Positions 18,247 to 26,226 of a DNA stretch of 64,000 bases are shown here, piece after piece. Below the pieces are notes generated by a model. The model was not told the origin of the DNA and made no database searches. It saw only the letters and a program-made list of their open reading frames with translations. The position numbers were made by a program, and so were the translations under genes. How positions within the stretch are numbered: the first letter of the stretch is position 1; every line of letters starts with the position of its first letter. The DNA is from Pseudomonadota bacterium (GTDB lineage: Bacteria > Pseudomonadota > Gammaproteobacteria > Steroidobacterales > Steroidobacteraceae), in contig JAEZFW010000067.1 in assembly GCA_023417315.1 (NCBI GenBank), positions 1 to 64,000 of the forward strand, given 5' to 3'.

Positions 18247-19545
18247 ATGAAATTCGCAGATCCGCGCGATTCGAGCTACATCGCGAGCGCCAACGCGCCG
18301 CAGGCTTCCGACCTTTCGACCGATTACGCCGCGCTCGGCACGATGCTCGCGCGTCGCGGCATCGATATCGACGCGATTACCGCTGCAGTGAGTCGCTTCG
18401 GCGTCGCGATCCCCTCGTGGGGCGTCGGCACGGGCGGTACGCGTTTCGCGCGCTTTCCCGGACCCGGCGAGCCGCGCAACATCTTCGAGAAGCTCGAGGA
18501 CTGTGCCGTCATCCACAAGCTCACCGGCGCGACGCCGACCGTGTCTCTGCACTTGCCTTGGGATTACACGGACGACATCGACGGCCTGCGCGAGCGCGGC
18601 ACGAGCCTGGGGCTCGGGTTCGATGCGGTCAATTCGAACACATTCCAGGATCGTCCCGGCCAGCCGCTCTCGTATAAGTTCGGCAGTCTCACGCACACCG
18701 ATGCTGCCGTCCGCGCGCAAGCGGTGGCGCACAACATCGACTGCATTCGCATCGGCAAGATCTTGGGATCGAAGGCGCTCACGGTTTGGATCGGCGACGG
18801 AGCGAACTTCCCAGGACAGCAACATACAGCCCGCGCCTTTGAACGCTATCTCGCCTCCACCACCGAAATCTATTCAGCCCTGCCTGATGATTGGCGCATG
18901 CTCATCGAGCACAAGATGTATGAGCCTGCGTTCTATGCAACCGTCATCCAGGACTGGGGCAGCTCGTTGCTCGCGGCACAAACGCTCGGCCCGAAGGCGT
19001 TCTGTCTCGTCGATCTCGGACATCACGCGCCGAACGTCAACATCGAGATGATCGTCGCGCGATTGATCCATGCGCAGCGACTCGGCGGGTTTCATTTCAA
19101 CGATTCCAAGTACGGCGACGATGATCTCGACACAGGCTCGATCGATCCATTCCGCTTGTTCTTGATCTTCAACGAGCTCGTGGATGCCGAAGTGCGCCAC
19201 GTGCCGAACTTCCGGCCGGCGCACATGCTGGATCAATCGCACAATGTGACCGATCCCATCGAGAGCTTGATGTCGAGTGCAATCGAGTTGCAGCGCGCGT
19301 ATGCGCAAGCGCTGCTGGTCGACCGCAAGACGCTCGATGCATATCAGAAAGATAACGACGCGCTCATGGCCGCGCAAACATTGAAGAGAGCATTCACGAC
19401 GGACGTTCAGCCGATCCTCGCGCAAGCGCGCCTGAAGAAAGGTGCCGCCATCGACCCGATCGGCGCATACCGCGCAAGCGCCTATCGCGCGGCCTGCGCC
19501 GAACTCAGGCCAACACAGAAGAGCTTCGGCGGCGGAATTGTCTAG
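18247..19545 (+). CDS. rhaI: L-rhamnose isomerase (RhaI/Pseudomonas stutzeri type)
   Basis: A 432-residue TIM-barrel sugar isomerase. Recognisable stretches are PSWGVGTGGTRFARFPGPGE near the N-terminus, LHLPWDY, the metal/substrate region EHKMYEPAFYATV, LVDLGHHAPNVNIE, and GGFHFNDSKYGDDD with its His and Asp. The enzyme interconverts L-rhamnose and L-rhamnulose using divalent metal, the first intracellular step of the pathway. It lies 74 bases after the aldolase gene, in the same direction. Confidence 0.92.
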   Translation: MKFADPRDSSYIASANAPQASDLSTDYAALGTMLARRGIDIDAITAAVSRFGVAIPSWGVGTGGTRFARFPGPGEPRNIFEKLEDCAVIHKLTGATPTVSLHLPWDYTDDIDGLRERGTSLGLGFDAVNSNTFQDRPGQPLSYKFGSLTHTDAAVRAQAVAHNIDCIRIGKILGSKALTVWIGDGANFPGQQHTARAFERYLASTTEIYSALPDDWRMLIEHKMYEPAFYATVIQDWGSSLLAAQTLGPKAFCLVDLGHHAPNVNIEMIVARLIHAQRLGGFHFNDSKYGDDDLDTGSIDPFRLFLIFNELVDAEVRHVPNFRPAHMLDQSHNVTDPIESLMSSAIELQRAYAQALLVDRKTLDAYQKDNDALMAAQTLKRAFTTDVQPILAQARLKKGAAIDPIGAYRASAYRAACAELRPTQKSFGGGIV

Positions 19546-19716
19546 AGAAGCGGTAAGCGGTTAGCGGTTAGTTCAGAACCTCACAGCTCCAACGTCTGTT
19601 GCATCGACATCCGCTTCCGTCGACGCGCCTATGATGAAAGCGTTATGGCATGCTTACGAGGCACTGTGGATCCAGTCCGCGTTCCGAACTAACCGCTCAC
19701 CCCTAACCGCTTCCTC
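19546..19716. repeat. Inverted repeat with AAGCGGTTAGCGGTTAG-type arms
   Basis: The left arm at about 19546-19580 contains AAGCGGTTAGCGGTTAGTTC. The right arm at about 19679-19716 is its imperfect reverse complement (GAACTAACCGCTCACCCC). The two arms bracket about 100 bases. The right arm ends one base before the preferred start codon of the next gene, so no normal ribosome binding site is present there. Confidence 0.75.
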
Positions 19717-19717
19717 C

Positions 19718-20905
19718 ATGCCCATCGTCAACTGCATCGCCGATCTTCGTGAGCTCGCTCGCCGACGCATTCCGCGGGCGATTTTCGAGTATGCCGATCG
19801 CGGCTCGTACGACGAGGTGACGTTCAGGCGCAATCGACACGATCTCGAGGCGCTCGAGTTTCGTCAGCGAGTCATGGTCGATGTCTCGAAGCAGTCGCTC
19901 ACGACGATGATCTTGGGTGAGGAATGGAAGATCCCGGTCGGAATCGGCCCCACCGGGTTGACCGGACTCTTTCATGCGAATGGAGAAATGCTCGGCGCTC
20001 GGGCCGCAGAAGCGTATGGCGTGCCATTTTGTTTGAGCACGATGTCGATCTGCTCCATCGAAGATGTACGCAGCGCGGTGTCGAAGCCATTCTGGTTCCA
20101 GCTCTATCTCATGCGCGATCGGGGCTTCAACGAAGAGCTCATTCAACGCGCCAAAGCTGCCCAATGCTCAGCGCTGATGCTTACAGTCGACATGCCGATC
20201 CAGGGATTGCGCCGACGCGATCCCAAGAATGGCTTGAGTATCCCACCGCGCATCACGCTTCGAAACGCGCTCGAAGTGGCGATGAAGCCGAGCTGGGCAG
20301 TCAAGGTGGCGATGGGCAAGCGACGTACGTTCGGCAATCTCGAGGGCAAGATGTCGAACACCGGGGGACTCACGACTTTGTCGCAGTGGATCGGCTCGCA
20401 GTTCGATCCGACGGTCACCTGGAAAGATATCGAATGGGTGCGCAGTCGCTGGCCGGGCAAGTTGATCGTGAAAGGCATCCTCGATGCCGAGGATGCGAAG
20501 CTTGCGTGCGAGAACGCAGCCGACGCGCTGGTCGTGTCGAACCATGGCGGTCGGCAGCTCGACGGCGGACCTTCGACGATCTCTGTCCTGCCCGAGATCG
20601 TCGATGTCGTCGGCGATCGCTGCGAAGTGTTGTTCGACGGCGGCATTCAATCCGGACAGGACGTGCTGAAAGCGCTTGCGCTCGGCGCCCGCGGCTGCTT
20701 GATCGGCAAGACCTTCCTATACGCGCTCGCGGCGATGGGCGAACGAGGCGTCACCACCGCGCTCGACATCCTAGCTAAAGAACTGCAAGTCTCCTTGGCG
20801 CTGACTGGCTCGAACGACGTGCGGACAGTGTCGAGAGACATCCTCAGGCTGAGGAAGGCGGATTTACTGCAGAGCACGCCGCGTTTCGCATCGAAAGCGA
20901 TCTGA
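19718..20905 (+). CDS. lldD: FMN-dependent alpha-hydroxy acid oxidase/dehydrogenase (LldD type), probable L-lactate dehydrogenase
   Basis: A 395-residue TIM-barrel flavoprotein. Family signs are FEYADRGSYDEVTF at the N-terminus, GPTGLTGLFH, WFQLYLMRDR, LTVDMPIQGLRRRD, the catalytic-His motif SNHGGRQLDGGPS (about 275) and DGGIQSGQDVLKAL for phosphate binding. As third gene of the plus-strand operon it would oxidise L-lactate made from lactaldehyde to pyruvate. The ATG at 19718 is preferred because MPIVNCIADLRELARRRIP fits the family start; the reading from 19631 only adds translated repeat. Confidence 0.9.
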   Translation: MPIVNCIADLRELARRRIPRAIFEYADRGSYDEVTFRRNRHDLEALEFRQRVMVDVSKQSLTTMILGEEWKIPVGIGPTGLTGLFHANGEMLGARAAEAYGVPFCLSTMSICSIEDVRSAVSKPFWFQLYLMRDRGFNEELIQRAKAAQCSALMLTVDMPIQGLRRRDPKNGLSIPPRITLRNALEVAMKPSWAVKVAMGKRRTFGNLEGKMSNTGGLTTLSQWIGSQFDPTVTWKDIEWVRSRWPGKLIVKGILDAEDAKLACENAADALVVSNHGGRQLDGGPSTISVLPEIVDVVGDRCEVLFDGGIQSGQDVLKALALGARGCLIGKTFLYALAAMGERGVTTALDILAKELQVSLALTGSNDVRTVSRDILRLRKADLLQSTPRFASKAI

Positions 20906-21116
20906 TCTCTTCGCCGCGTCGCCGCGAGCTGATGCCGAGGGCACCAGGCTGATCCGGGGCCACTTAGATATGGGCGGGCATGCTAGCCGTTTCGCCAGCT
21001 TCCACTTAATTGCAGGTCATAAATCAGGCGTGCGCGCCAACTTCATGAAGAATGAACTCTCGCGGCGGCGCGGCGACGCGGCGGGGAAAAGAAGGTCACG
21101 TTCACATCTGCTATCG

Positions 21117-21488
21117 ATGCGATCGGAGCGATTCGCCACTTCCGCAGTTATTTTCTGCGCGCTGATCCTCGTCGCCGGCTGTGCGAGCCTCTCGGGCGAG
21201 CGCCTGGCACGCTCTTCACACGGTTGCATGGAAACCGTTGTTCGCGAGAAGGTACCAAGCGAACTGCCCGAGAAGCGCAAGCATTGCGTCGCCGCCGGTT
21301 TGATCGCGCGTTACTGCAGTGTGTCCGAAGCCTACCTGGCTGGAGCAGCGAAAGAGCTGAGCGATCTATTCGCTTCGGGAGATGCCGCCTGGTCCGACTG
21401 GCGTGCGGATCGAGCTGGCGTCCGATGCGCCAAACAAAGTCAAAGCGATTCGGACGTTGCGGATTGCTGCACGGCGGCTGGCTACTGA
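21117..21488 (+). CDS. Small cysteine-containing lipoprotein of unknown function
   Basis: A 123-residue protein with a lipoprotein signal (FCALILVAGCASL). The mature part has about six cysteines (GCMETV, KHCVAAG, RYCSV, VRCAKQ, DCCTAA), suggesting disulfides in the envelope. The start ATG 21117 is chosen because it directly precedes the signal peptide; longer in-frame starts at 20970 or 21045 would bury the signal. I do not recognise a family. The 211 bases upstream to the LldD-type gene show nothing else. Confidence 0.55.
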   Translation: MRSERFATSAVIFCALILVAGCASLSGERLARSSHGCMETVVREKVPSELPEKRKHCVAAGLIARYCSVSEAYLAGAAKELSDLFASGDAAWSDWRADRAGVRCAKQSQSDSDVADCCTAAGY

Positions 21489-21597
21489 CCCCGGAGGAGT
21501 GGTTAGTGGCTAGTGATCAGTGGTCGAGGACTCGTTGTTGTCTACTGTGTCGGGCCGCTGCACACTCGATCGTCTTCTAAGTACAACCGTAGTCGGC

Positions 21598-21786
21598 CCT
21601 CACCCTAACCCTCTCCCTGAGGGAGAGGGGATGTTGAAAGCAGGCGGATGTTCGCCCTTAGCCCTTCTCTCATTCGGAGAGGAATTTTGGCGGACGTTCC
21701 GCGAATCGCCTCTTCCTTAAGGAGAGGGTTTTTGGCGGATGCTCCCGCGAGTCCCCTCTCCCTTTGGGAGAGGGTTAGGGTGAGGG
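21598..21786. repeat. 189-bp REPIN-like element with about 34-bp inverted ends
   Basis: The element begins CCCTCACCCTAACCCTCTCC and ends with GAGAGGGTTAGGGTGAGGG. The two ends (about 21598-21631 and 21753-21786) are near-perfect reverse complements over about 34 bases. Internal shorter units (AAGGAGAGGGTTTTTGGCGG and a TTTTGGCGGACGTTCC unit) repeat the theme. This is the doublet form of the single palindromes seen elsewhere in the window. Confidence 0.8.
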
Positions 21787-21810
21787 CAAAACGATCAAGG
21801 GGAGATGCAC

Positions 21811-22251
21811 ATGGAATTCTCGAACCGAAAGCTGCCGAAGTGGTATTGGATCGTCTCCGGTCTCGCACTCGTCTGGATGCTCTTTGGCGTCATGGCTTGG
21901 ACTGCTGACTTGATGATGGATGAGGCCGCGCTCGCGCAGATGAGCGAGGCGCAGCAGCAGCTCTATGCACAGCGACCGCAATGGTTATTCGTCGTGTATG
22001 CGATCGCGATCTTCAGCGGCCTCATTGGGGCGATCGGTTTACTCTTGCGCAAGTCGTGGGCCGTCATCGCGCTCGCGGTTTCGCTCGCTGCGATCATCGT
22101 TCAATTCGGCTATACGCTGTTTGCGATGGACGCGATTCGCCTGCTAGGGCCAGGGGTCGCCCTCCCGTTTCCCATCGTGATCTTTGCGATCGGCCTGCTG
22201 CTACTTTGGTTCGCGACGCGCGCGAAGAAGTCTGGTTGGATTCACGCGTAG
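21811..22251 (+). CDS. Four-helix inner membrane protein of unknown function
   Basis: A 146-residue protein with four hydrophobic segments (about 12-35, 58-80, 85-108 and 117-136) and a short polar loop containing DEAALAQMSEAQQQLYAQ. It resembles the many small uncharacterised membrane proteins of gammaproteobacteria, often described only as sugar transporter-like; I cannot assign a function. The ATG at 21811 is favoured over 21805 because AAGGGGAG lies six bases before it. It lies right after the REPIN-like element. Confidence 0.6.
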   Translation: MEFSNRKLPKWYWIVSGLALVWMLFGVMAWTADLMMDEAALAQMSEAQQQLYAQRPQWLFVVYAIAIFSGLIGAIGLLLRKSWAVIALAVSLAAIIVQFGYTLFAMDAIRLLGPGVALPFPIVIFAIGLLLLWFATRAKKSGWIHA

Positions 22252-22278
22252 CGGTCATGACGCAATGGGCTCGGGCGA

Positions 22279-22770
22279 TCAGTTCTTCTCACGATCGAGT
22301 ATCGGTTCGGACGGAAGGGGTCTGCGCAGAATCGGCTGGCGCGCCAGAATGCCTGACGACATTTGGCGATGAAGCTTCCACGCGCCGCTGATGCGCTTCC
22401 AGATCTCGAGTGCTTGCCCGCGACTCACGACGGCCTTATCCGAGCGTTGCTGCGTGAACGCGACGATTCGCCACGCATAATCTGCTGAGAGCTCGAGCTC
22501 TTTCGTGACGCTCGTGAGTTGGATGCCTGCATCGGGGATCGAACGCCGCCATGCGGATCGGGCGGCTTCGATTCCGCTGATCCCCGGCATGCTCGCATCC
22601 ATCAGGACAACTTCCTCGCTCGTCAGCGCGGCCATGGCGTCGACATCGGCGCGATTGAACGCCGCAACCCACTTCTGCGCCGCTGCTTCGATCGCAGCTT
22701 GATCCGCATCTTTCGCAAGGACAGGCGCTGCGAGCGCAAAGAGAAACACCATCGATCGCATCACATGCAT
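22279..22770 (-). CDS. Exported SnoaL/DUF4440-like (NTF2 fold) protein
   Basis: A 163-residue protein starting MHVMRSMVFLFALAAPVLAK, a signal peptide with an Ala-x-Ala-like cleavage region. The mature part has WVAAFNRADVDAMAALTSEEVVLMD and later GQALEIWKRISGAWKLHRQMSS, the pattern of the DUF4440/SnoaL-like NTF2-fold group, which often binds small ligands. Function unknown. The ATG at 22770 is chosen because it begins the signal peptide; the upstream ATG at 22797 adds nine residues. Confidence 0.7.
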   Translation of the reverse strand: MHVMRSMVFLFALAAPVLAKDADQAAIEAAAQKWVAAFNRADVDAMAALTSEEVVLMDASMPGISGIEAARSAWRRSIPDAGIQLTSVTKELELSADYAWRIVAFTQQRSDKAVVSRGQALEIWKRISGAWKLHRQMSSGILARQPILRRPLPSEPILDREKN

Positions 22771-22829
22771 CGCTACGTCCTTAAGGAAGGGCACCATCGC
22801 GATGATACAAACGCTCGAGCGATCCCAAT

Positions 22830-22860
22830 GGGTCAGATAAAGCCAGCGGGTCAGATAAAG
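22830..22860. repeat. Two tandem copies of an 18-bp unit GGGTCAGATAAAGCCAGC
   Basis: GGGTCAGATAAAG occurs at 22830-22842 and again at 22848-22860, joined by CCAGC. The copies lie beside the peptidase-gene terminator. Confidence 0.65.
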
Positions 22861-22863
22861 AAA

Positions 22864-22889
22864 GGGCCCGCATCGAGCGATGCGGGCCC
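22864..22889 (-). terminator. Rho-independent terminator of the S8 peptidase gene
   Basis: GGGCCCGCATCG and CGATGCGGGCCC form a perfect 12-bp stem separated by AG, about 20 bases after the peptidase stop. Read on the minus strand the stem is followed by TTTCTTTAT, a usable T-rich tail. Confidence 0.85.
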
Positions 22890-22909
22890 GTGAACGACGA
22901 AACGTATTT

Positions 22910-25726
22910 CTACTTACCCTTACCCTTTTTAGGGGGCTTCTTCATGACGGATTTCACCGCCGCTTCCGCATTGATGAAGCCATAGCCATCGACAGGGCTA
23001 TATCCCCGGCCGATCAAGTTGAAGAACTCGCCTCTGAACGACGCACCTCCTTCGAAGCGACCGAAGAAGCGGGCTCCACCCGGCGCGATTTGACCTGACG
23101 GCAGCAGCACGCCACCGCCGAGCAGGTCGGCTGAGTTGCCGCTCACCGCGCCGCTCGGACCTGCGGCATCGGCTTCGTCGCGATCCATGCCCCATGACAG
23201 CAGATCGCCGCTGCCGAAGCTTCCGGATCGGAAGTTCAAGTCGAGCTGCTTCCACTGCCCGGCCACACCCGGTGGATCGGCCGGCATCGAGAACGATGCG
23301 CTGATATCTGCAGGGGTCAATCCATGCGTACGTCCAATCACGAACGGTTGTCCCGGAGGAGCTTCAGGCGGTGTCGTGCGCTCATCGAACACGATGCCGC
23401 TCGGTGTTTGCGTGGGATTCGCTCCCGTGCCGTTCAGAGAGAAGCTCTGCAGCCGGCGCAGACCCAGGTGCGTCAGCGTGAACACCGTCGGATCGAACTG
23501 GCTGATCGCATTCGGATCTGCCGATGCGTTCACGGTCAGCAGGTTGCCCGATGCCGCAAGCGCGAAACCCGACGAGAAGAACGGATCGAGATCGTGCGGG
23601 AATGCGCTGTCCTGGAGAACTTTGCGCATTTTGTTCGGTGAGACCTTCCCAGGGCCTCCAGCAGCATCGAGTACCAATGCTGCGATCGCCGCAGCATGCG
23701 GCGCAGCCGCGCTCGTGCCGAAGAAGTTCGGGAAGGTATCCGCGTCGACTGCCGAATCGCCTCCGAAGAACGTCGTGTTCGCACCATCCATCGCGGCGAT
23801 ATCGGGCTTCTGCCGGATCTCGGGCACGCGCAGACGACGATTGTTCTTGTCGAAATAAATCGTCGATGGACCGGGTGAGGTGAACGCCTCGGGAATGAAC
23901 GGCGCATAGAACGCGTACGCCGCAACGCCCATTGCGCCTCGTGCCGAGTTGTGACCGTAAGTCACAGGCCCTAGATAACTGAAGTACTCCTGGGGTTCTA
24001 CGCCATTGAACCCGACGTAGCGAATGCGATCTGCAACGTTACGGTTGCGGCTGTTCGGAACGTTTGCGCGAGAGATCACGAGCTGCAGCGTCGCCTCCGG
24101 CAAGCCGACGATTTCGAGCGGTCGGTTCGTGAACGTATTCTGCTCCGCGACGGCGCCCGCGAACGTGCCATCCTCGAGGAAGAACAGCAGGTTGTAGTCG
24201 GAGAGCACTTGCTCGACGATCGCGACCTCCTGAACTCGATACAAGAAATCGCCGAACTGCGTCGGCAAGAAGCTATCGACGAGCACGGTGTACGTACCCG
24301 TCGCGGGCAACTCGATGATCAGCGACTCCGGATTCGTGCCGGTGTCCACGACTTGCAGCAGAGTGCCGGCGGGATCGAACAGACCGAGGATCAAATCCGG
24401 ATTGGGAACGCCGGTCGTCGTCGTATCTGCATCGACGAAGATCTCGACGAGCTGTCCTGCCGTTCCAGGGAACGGGAAAGTCGCTACGCCGCCTTGCGGC
24501 ACCGTGCTCACCCCCGAAACGATCGGGTCGCCCACGGGCGTGGGCGGCTGCGGATCGAAGGGCTCATTCCATTGGAACACCATCACACTGTCTTCGAACG
24601 TGTCGATGGTTTGGGCGATATCGACTCCGCTGCCCTCTTTGAAGTCGTGAAAACCGCCGGCGTAAAGCGCGGGGTCGACATTCGAGAAGTCGAGGTTGGT
24701 ACCTGCCCACGAGGAAGGCTCGCCAGCAACGATGCGCGGCTTGGAATCGTAGGCTTCCGTTGCCGGCCGATTGCCCGCGGACGAGAAATACGACACGCCG
24801 GCGGCGGCGACTTCATCGACGGCCTGCGCAACGATACCGTCTTGGAAGAACGGCTCTGCGAGGTAGATGATGTCATCGACGATGATGTCTGCCTTGAAGC
24901 CGGGGACGGTATTCGGGGCGCTGGGGAAACCGGCAAGCGCGCGAATATTGTTGGCGAAGTTGACTTCACCGCCGTTCGCAGTCGCAAAGCCTAAGCGCGC
25001 CTTCGGAGCGACATCGTGCACGATCTGTAACATCGCGCGCCCTTCGTCAGTGTCTCCGGGCGAATCCTGCAGAACCACCACCGGCTCGGTGTTGCCGAGT
25101 GGATTGCCCGGACCGGGCAGATCTCCGCTTGCAATATCATCCGCCGCACCCTGAGGCGACGCGTTGGTGTCATAGCTATCGGACATCACGCCGACTGTGA
25201 TGCCACTGCCGTCCACACCCTGAATCCTATCGACGCGATGCTGGACGACGCCCTGGCTGTCCGTCGCACCCACGTTCGTGACCATAGGACTCGCGGGCAC
25301 TACGGCAAGCACGCCCTTCGTGCGCGCGAGCTCGGCGAGCGCGCTCGGCGGCACGTACGCTTCGATCACGCCTGCGCGATACGTCAGATCCGACGCACTG
25401 ATTTCCACGCCTTCGAGACGCCGCAGCGTTTCGAGCATCGTCGCGCCCGCGACTTTGCCGTCGAGCGATACGCGTACGAGCGCGCGCCCAGCATCGTCGA
25501 ACCGGATGGGACGGACCAATTGCGGACTCGCTGCTCGGGCGAACGACCTCTGACTCGCGATACCCGAGCCACTGACCAGCTCTTCGAGTCCGCCACCGAG
25601 ATTCGGAACCCCTTCTTTCGCGAGCACCGGCGAGCACATGAGCACCGCCAGAGCACTCGCCAACGCAGATGCGCCCGGCCACATCGCGCCAGAACGCGGC
25701 CGAGCCAATCCCTCATGATTTTTCAT
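22910..25726 (-). CDS. Large secreted S8 (subtilase) family peptidase with PPC domain
   Basis: A 938-residue exported protein. The signal peptide lies about residues 20-40 (ALAVLMCSPVLAK). The subtilase domain has an Asp strand GITVGVMSDSYD (about 180), an oxyanion/Asn region SYFSSAGNR, and the nucleophile motif FGTSAAAPHAAAIAALVLD (about 671). Where HGTxVAG is expected there is DEGRAMLQIVHDVAP, so the canonical His is not obvious. A PPC-type beta domain (about 415-495) is inserted between Asn and Ser regions. The start ATG 25726 has GGAG about ten bases upstream. Its role is probably extracellular protein degradation or maturation. Confidence 0.85.
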   Translation of the reverse strand: MKNHEGLARPRSGAMWPGASALASALAVLMCSPVLAKEGVPNLGGGLEELVSGSGIASQRSFARAASPQLVRPIRFDDAGRALVRVSLDGKVAGATMLETLRRLEGVEISASDLTYRAGVIEAYVPPSALAELARTKGVLAVVPASPMVTNVGATDSQGVVQHRVDRIQGVDGSGITVGVMSDSYDTNASPQGAADDIASGDLPGPGNPLGNTEPVVVLQDSPGDTDEGRAMLQIVHDVAPKARLGFATANGGEVNFANNIRALAGFPSAPNTVPGFKADIIVDDIIYLAEPFFQDGIVAQAVDEVAAAGVSYFSSAGNRPATEAYDSKPRIVAGEPSSWAGTNLDFSNVDPALYAGGFHDFKEGSGVDIAQTIDTFEDSVMVFQWNEPFDPQPPTPVGDPIVSGVSTVPQGGVATFPFPGTAGQLVEIFVDADTTTTGVPNPDLILGLFDPAGTLLQVVDTGTNPESLIIELPATGTYTVLVDSFLPTQFGDFLYRVQEVAIVEQVLSDYNLLFFLEDGTFAGAVAEQNTFTNRPLEIVGLPEATLQLVISRANVPNSRNRNVADRIRYVGFNGVEPQEYFSYLGPVTYGHNSARGAMGVAAYAFYAPFIPEAFTSPGPSTIYFDKNNRRLRVPEIRQKPDIAAMDGANTTFFGGDSAVDADTFPNFFGTSAAAPHAAAIAALVLDAAGGPGKVSPNKMRKVLQDSAFPHDLDPFFSSGFALAASGNLLTVNASADPNAISQFDPTVFTLTHLGLRRLQSFSLNGTGANPTQTPSGIVFDERTTPPEAPPGQPFVIGRTHGLTPADISASFSMPADPPGVAGQWKQLDLNFRSGSFGSGDLLSWGMDRDEADAAGPSGAVSGNSADLLGGGVLLPSGQIAPGGARFFGRFEGGASFRGEFFNLIGRGYSPVDGYGFINAEAAVKSVMKKPPKKGKGK

Positions 25727-26226
25727 GAAACGCACTCCGTATTGTTTGCCAATGGATGAGATCGTCCGCTTCTTCCGCATCATGCGGGTCGCCTTGTTGT
25801 TCTCGGGACGATGTGATCGCGCCCGATCCACCTAATCGGATCGCCCTTCGCGTGATCGATCACGCGCAATCGACGCTACCTGTTCGTTTTCTGCGATTCA
25901 ATACGCGTGTCTGACACTGGACCACTCGTGGAGCGGGCGCGATGAATATCGTCGACGCTGTGTTGGAGCTCCCAGAAGTGACGCCGGTATACAAGTGAGC
26001 TCCTAGAACCGAGCAGATCAACCGCAGATCCGCTCGCCAATGCGAACGAGGAAGGTGCCGGCTGCATCCGTAGCGAACTCGGATGTATTCAGCAGCAGCG
26101 GCTACAACGGGCACACGACTCATGCCCTGCATGCGTCACGATCGAGCAGCGAAGCACGACGTCGCACTGAACCGGCGCACGCTCGAATGGCACTTACGGT
26201 TTTGAGGTCAGCGGATCGCCATCGAT
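25727..26226. other. Intergenic region without recognised gene
   Basis: About 500 bases between the divergent peptidase and FemAB-like genes. Short open frames on both strands show no family resemblance. It presumably holds both promoters; no clear motif stands out. Confidence 0.5.

Noticed and set aside
25860..26132. 90-codon minus-strand frame between the peptidase and the FemAB-like gene
   Set aside because: No family resemblance, no ribosome binding site and weak composition.
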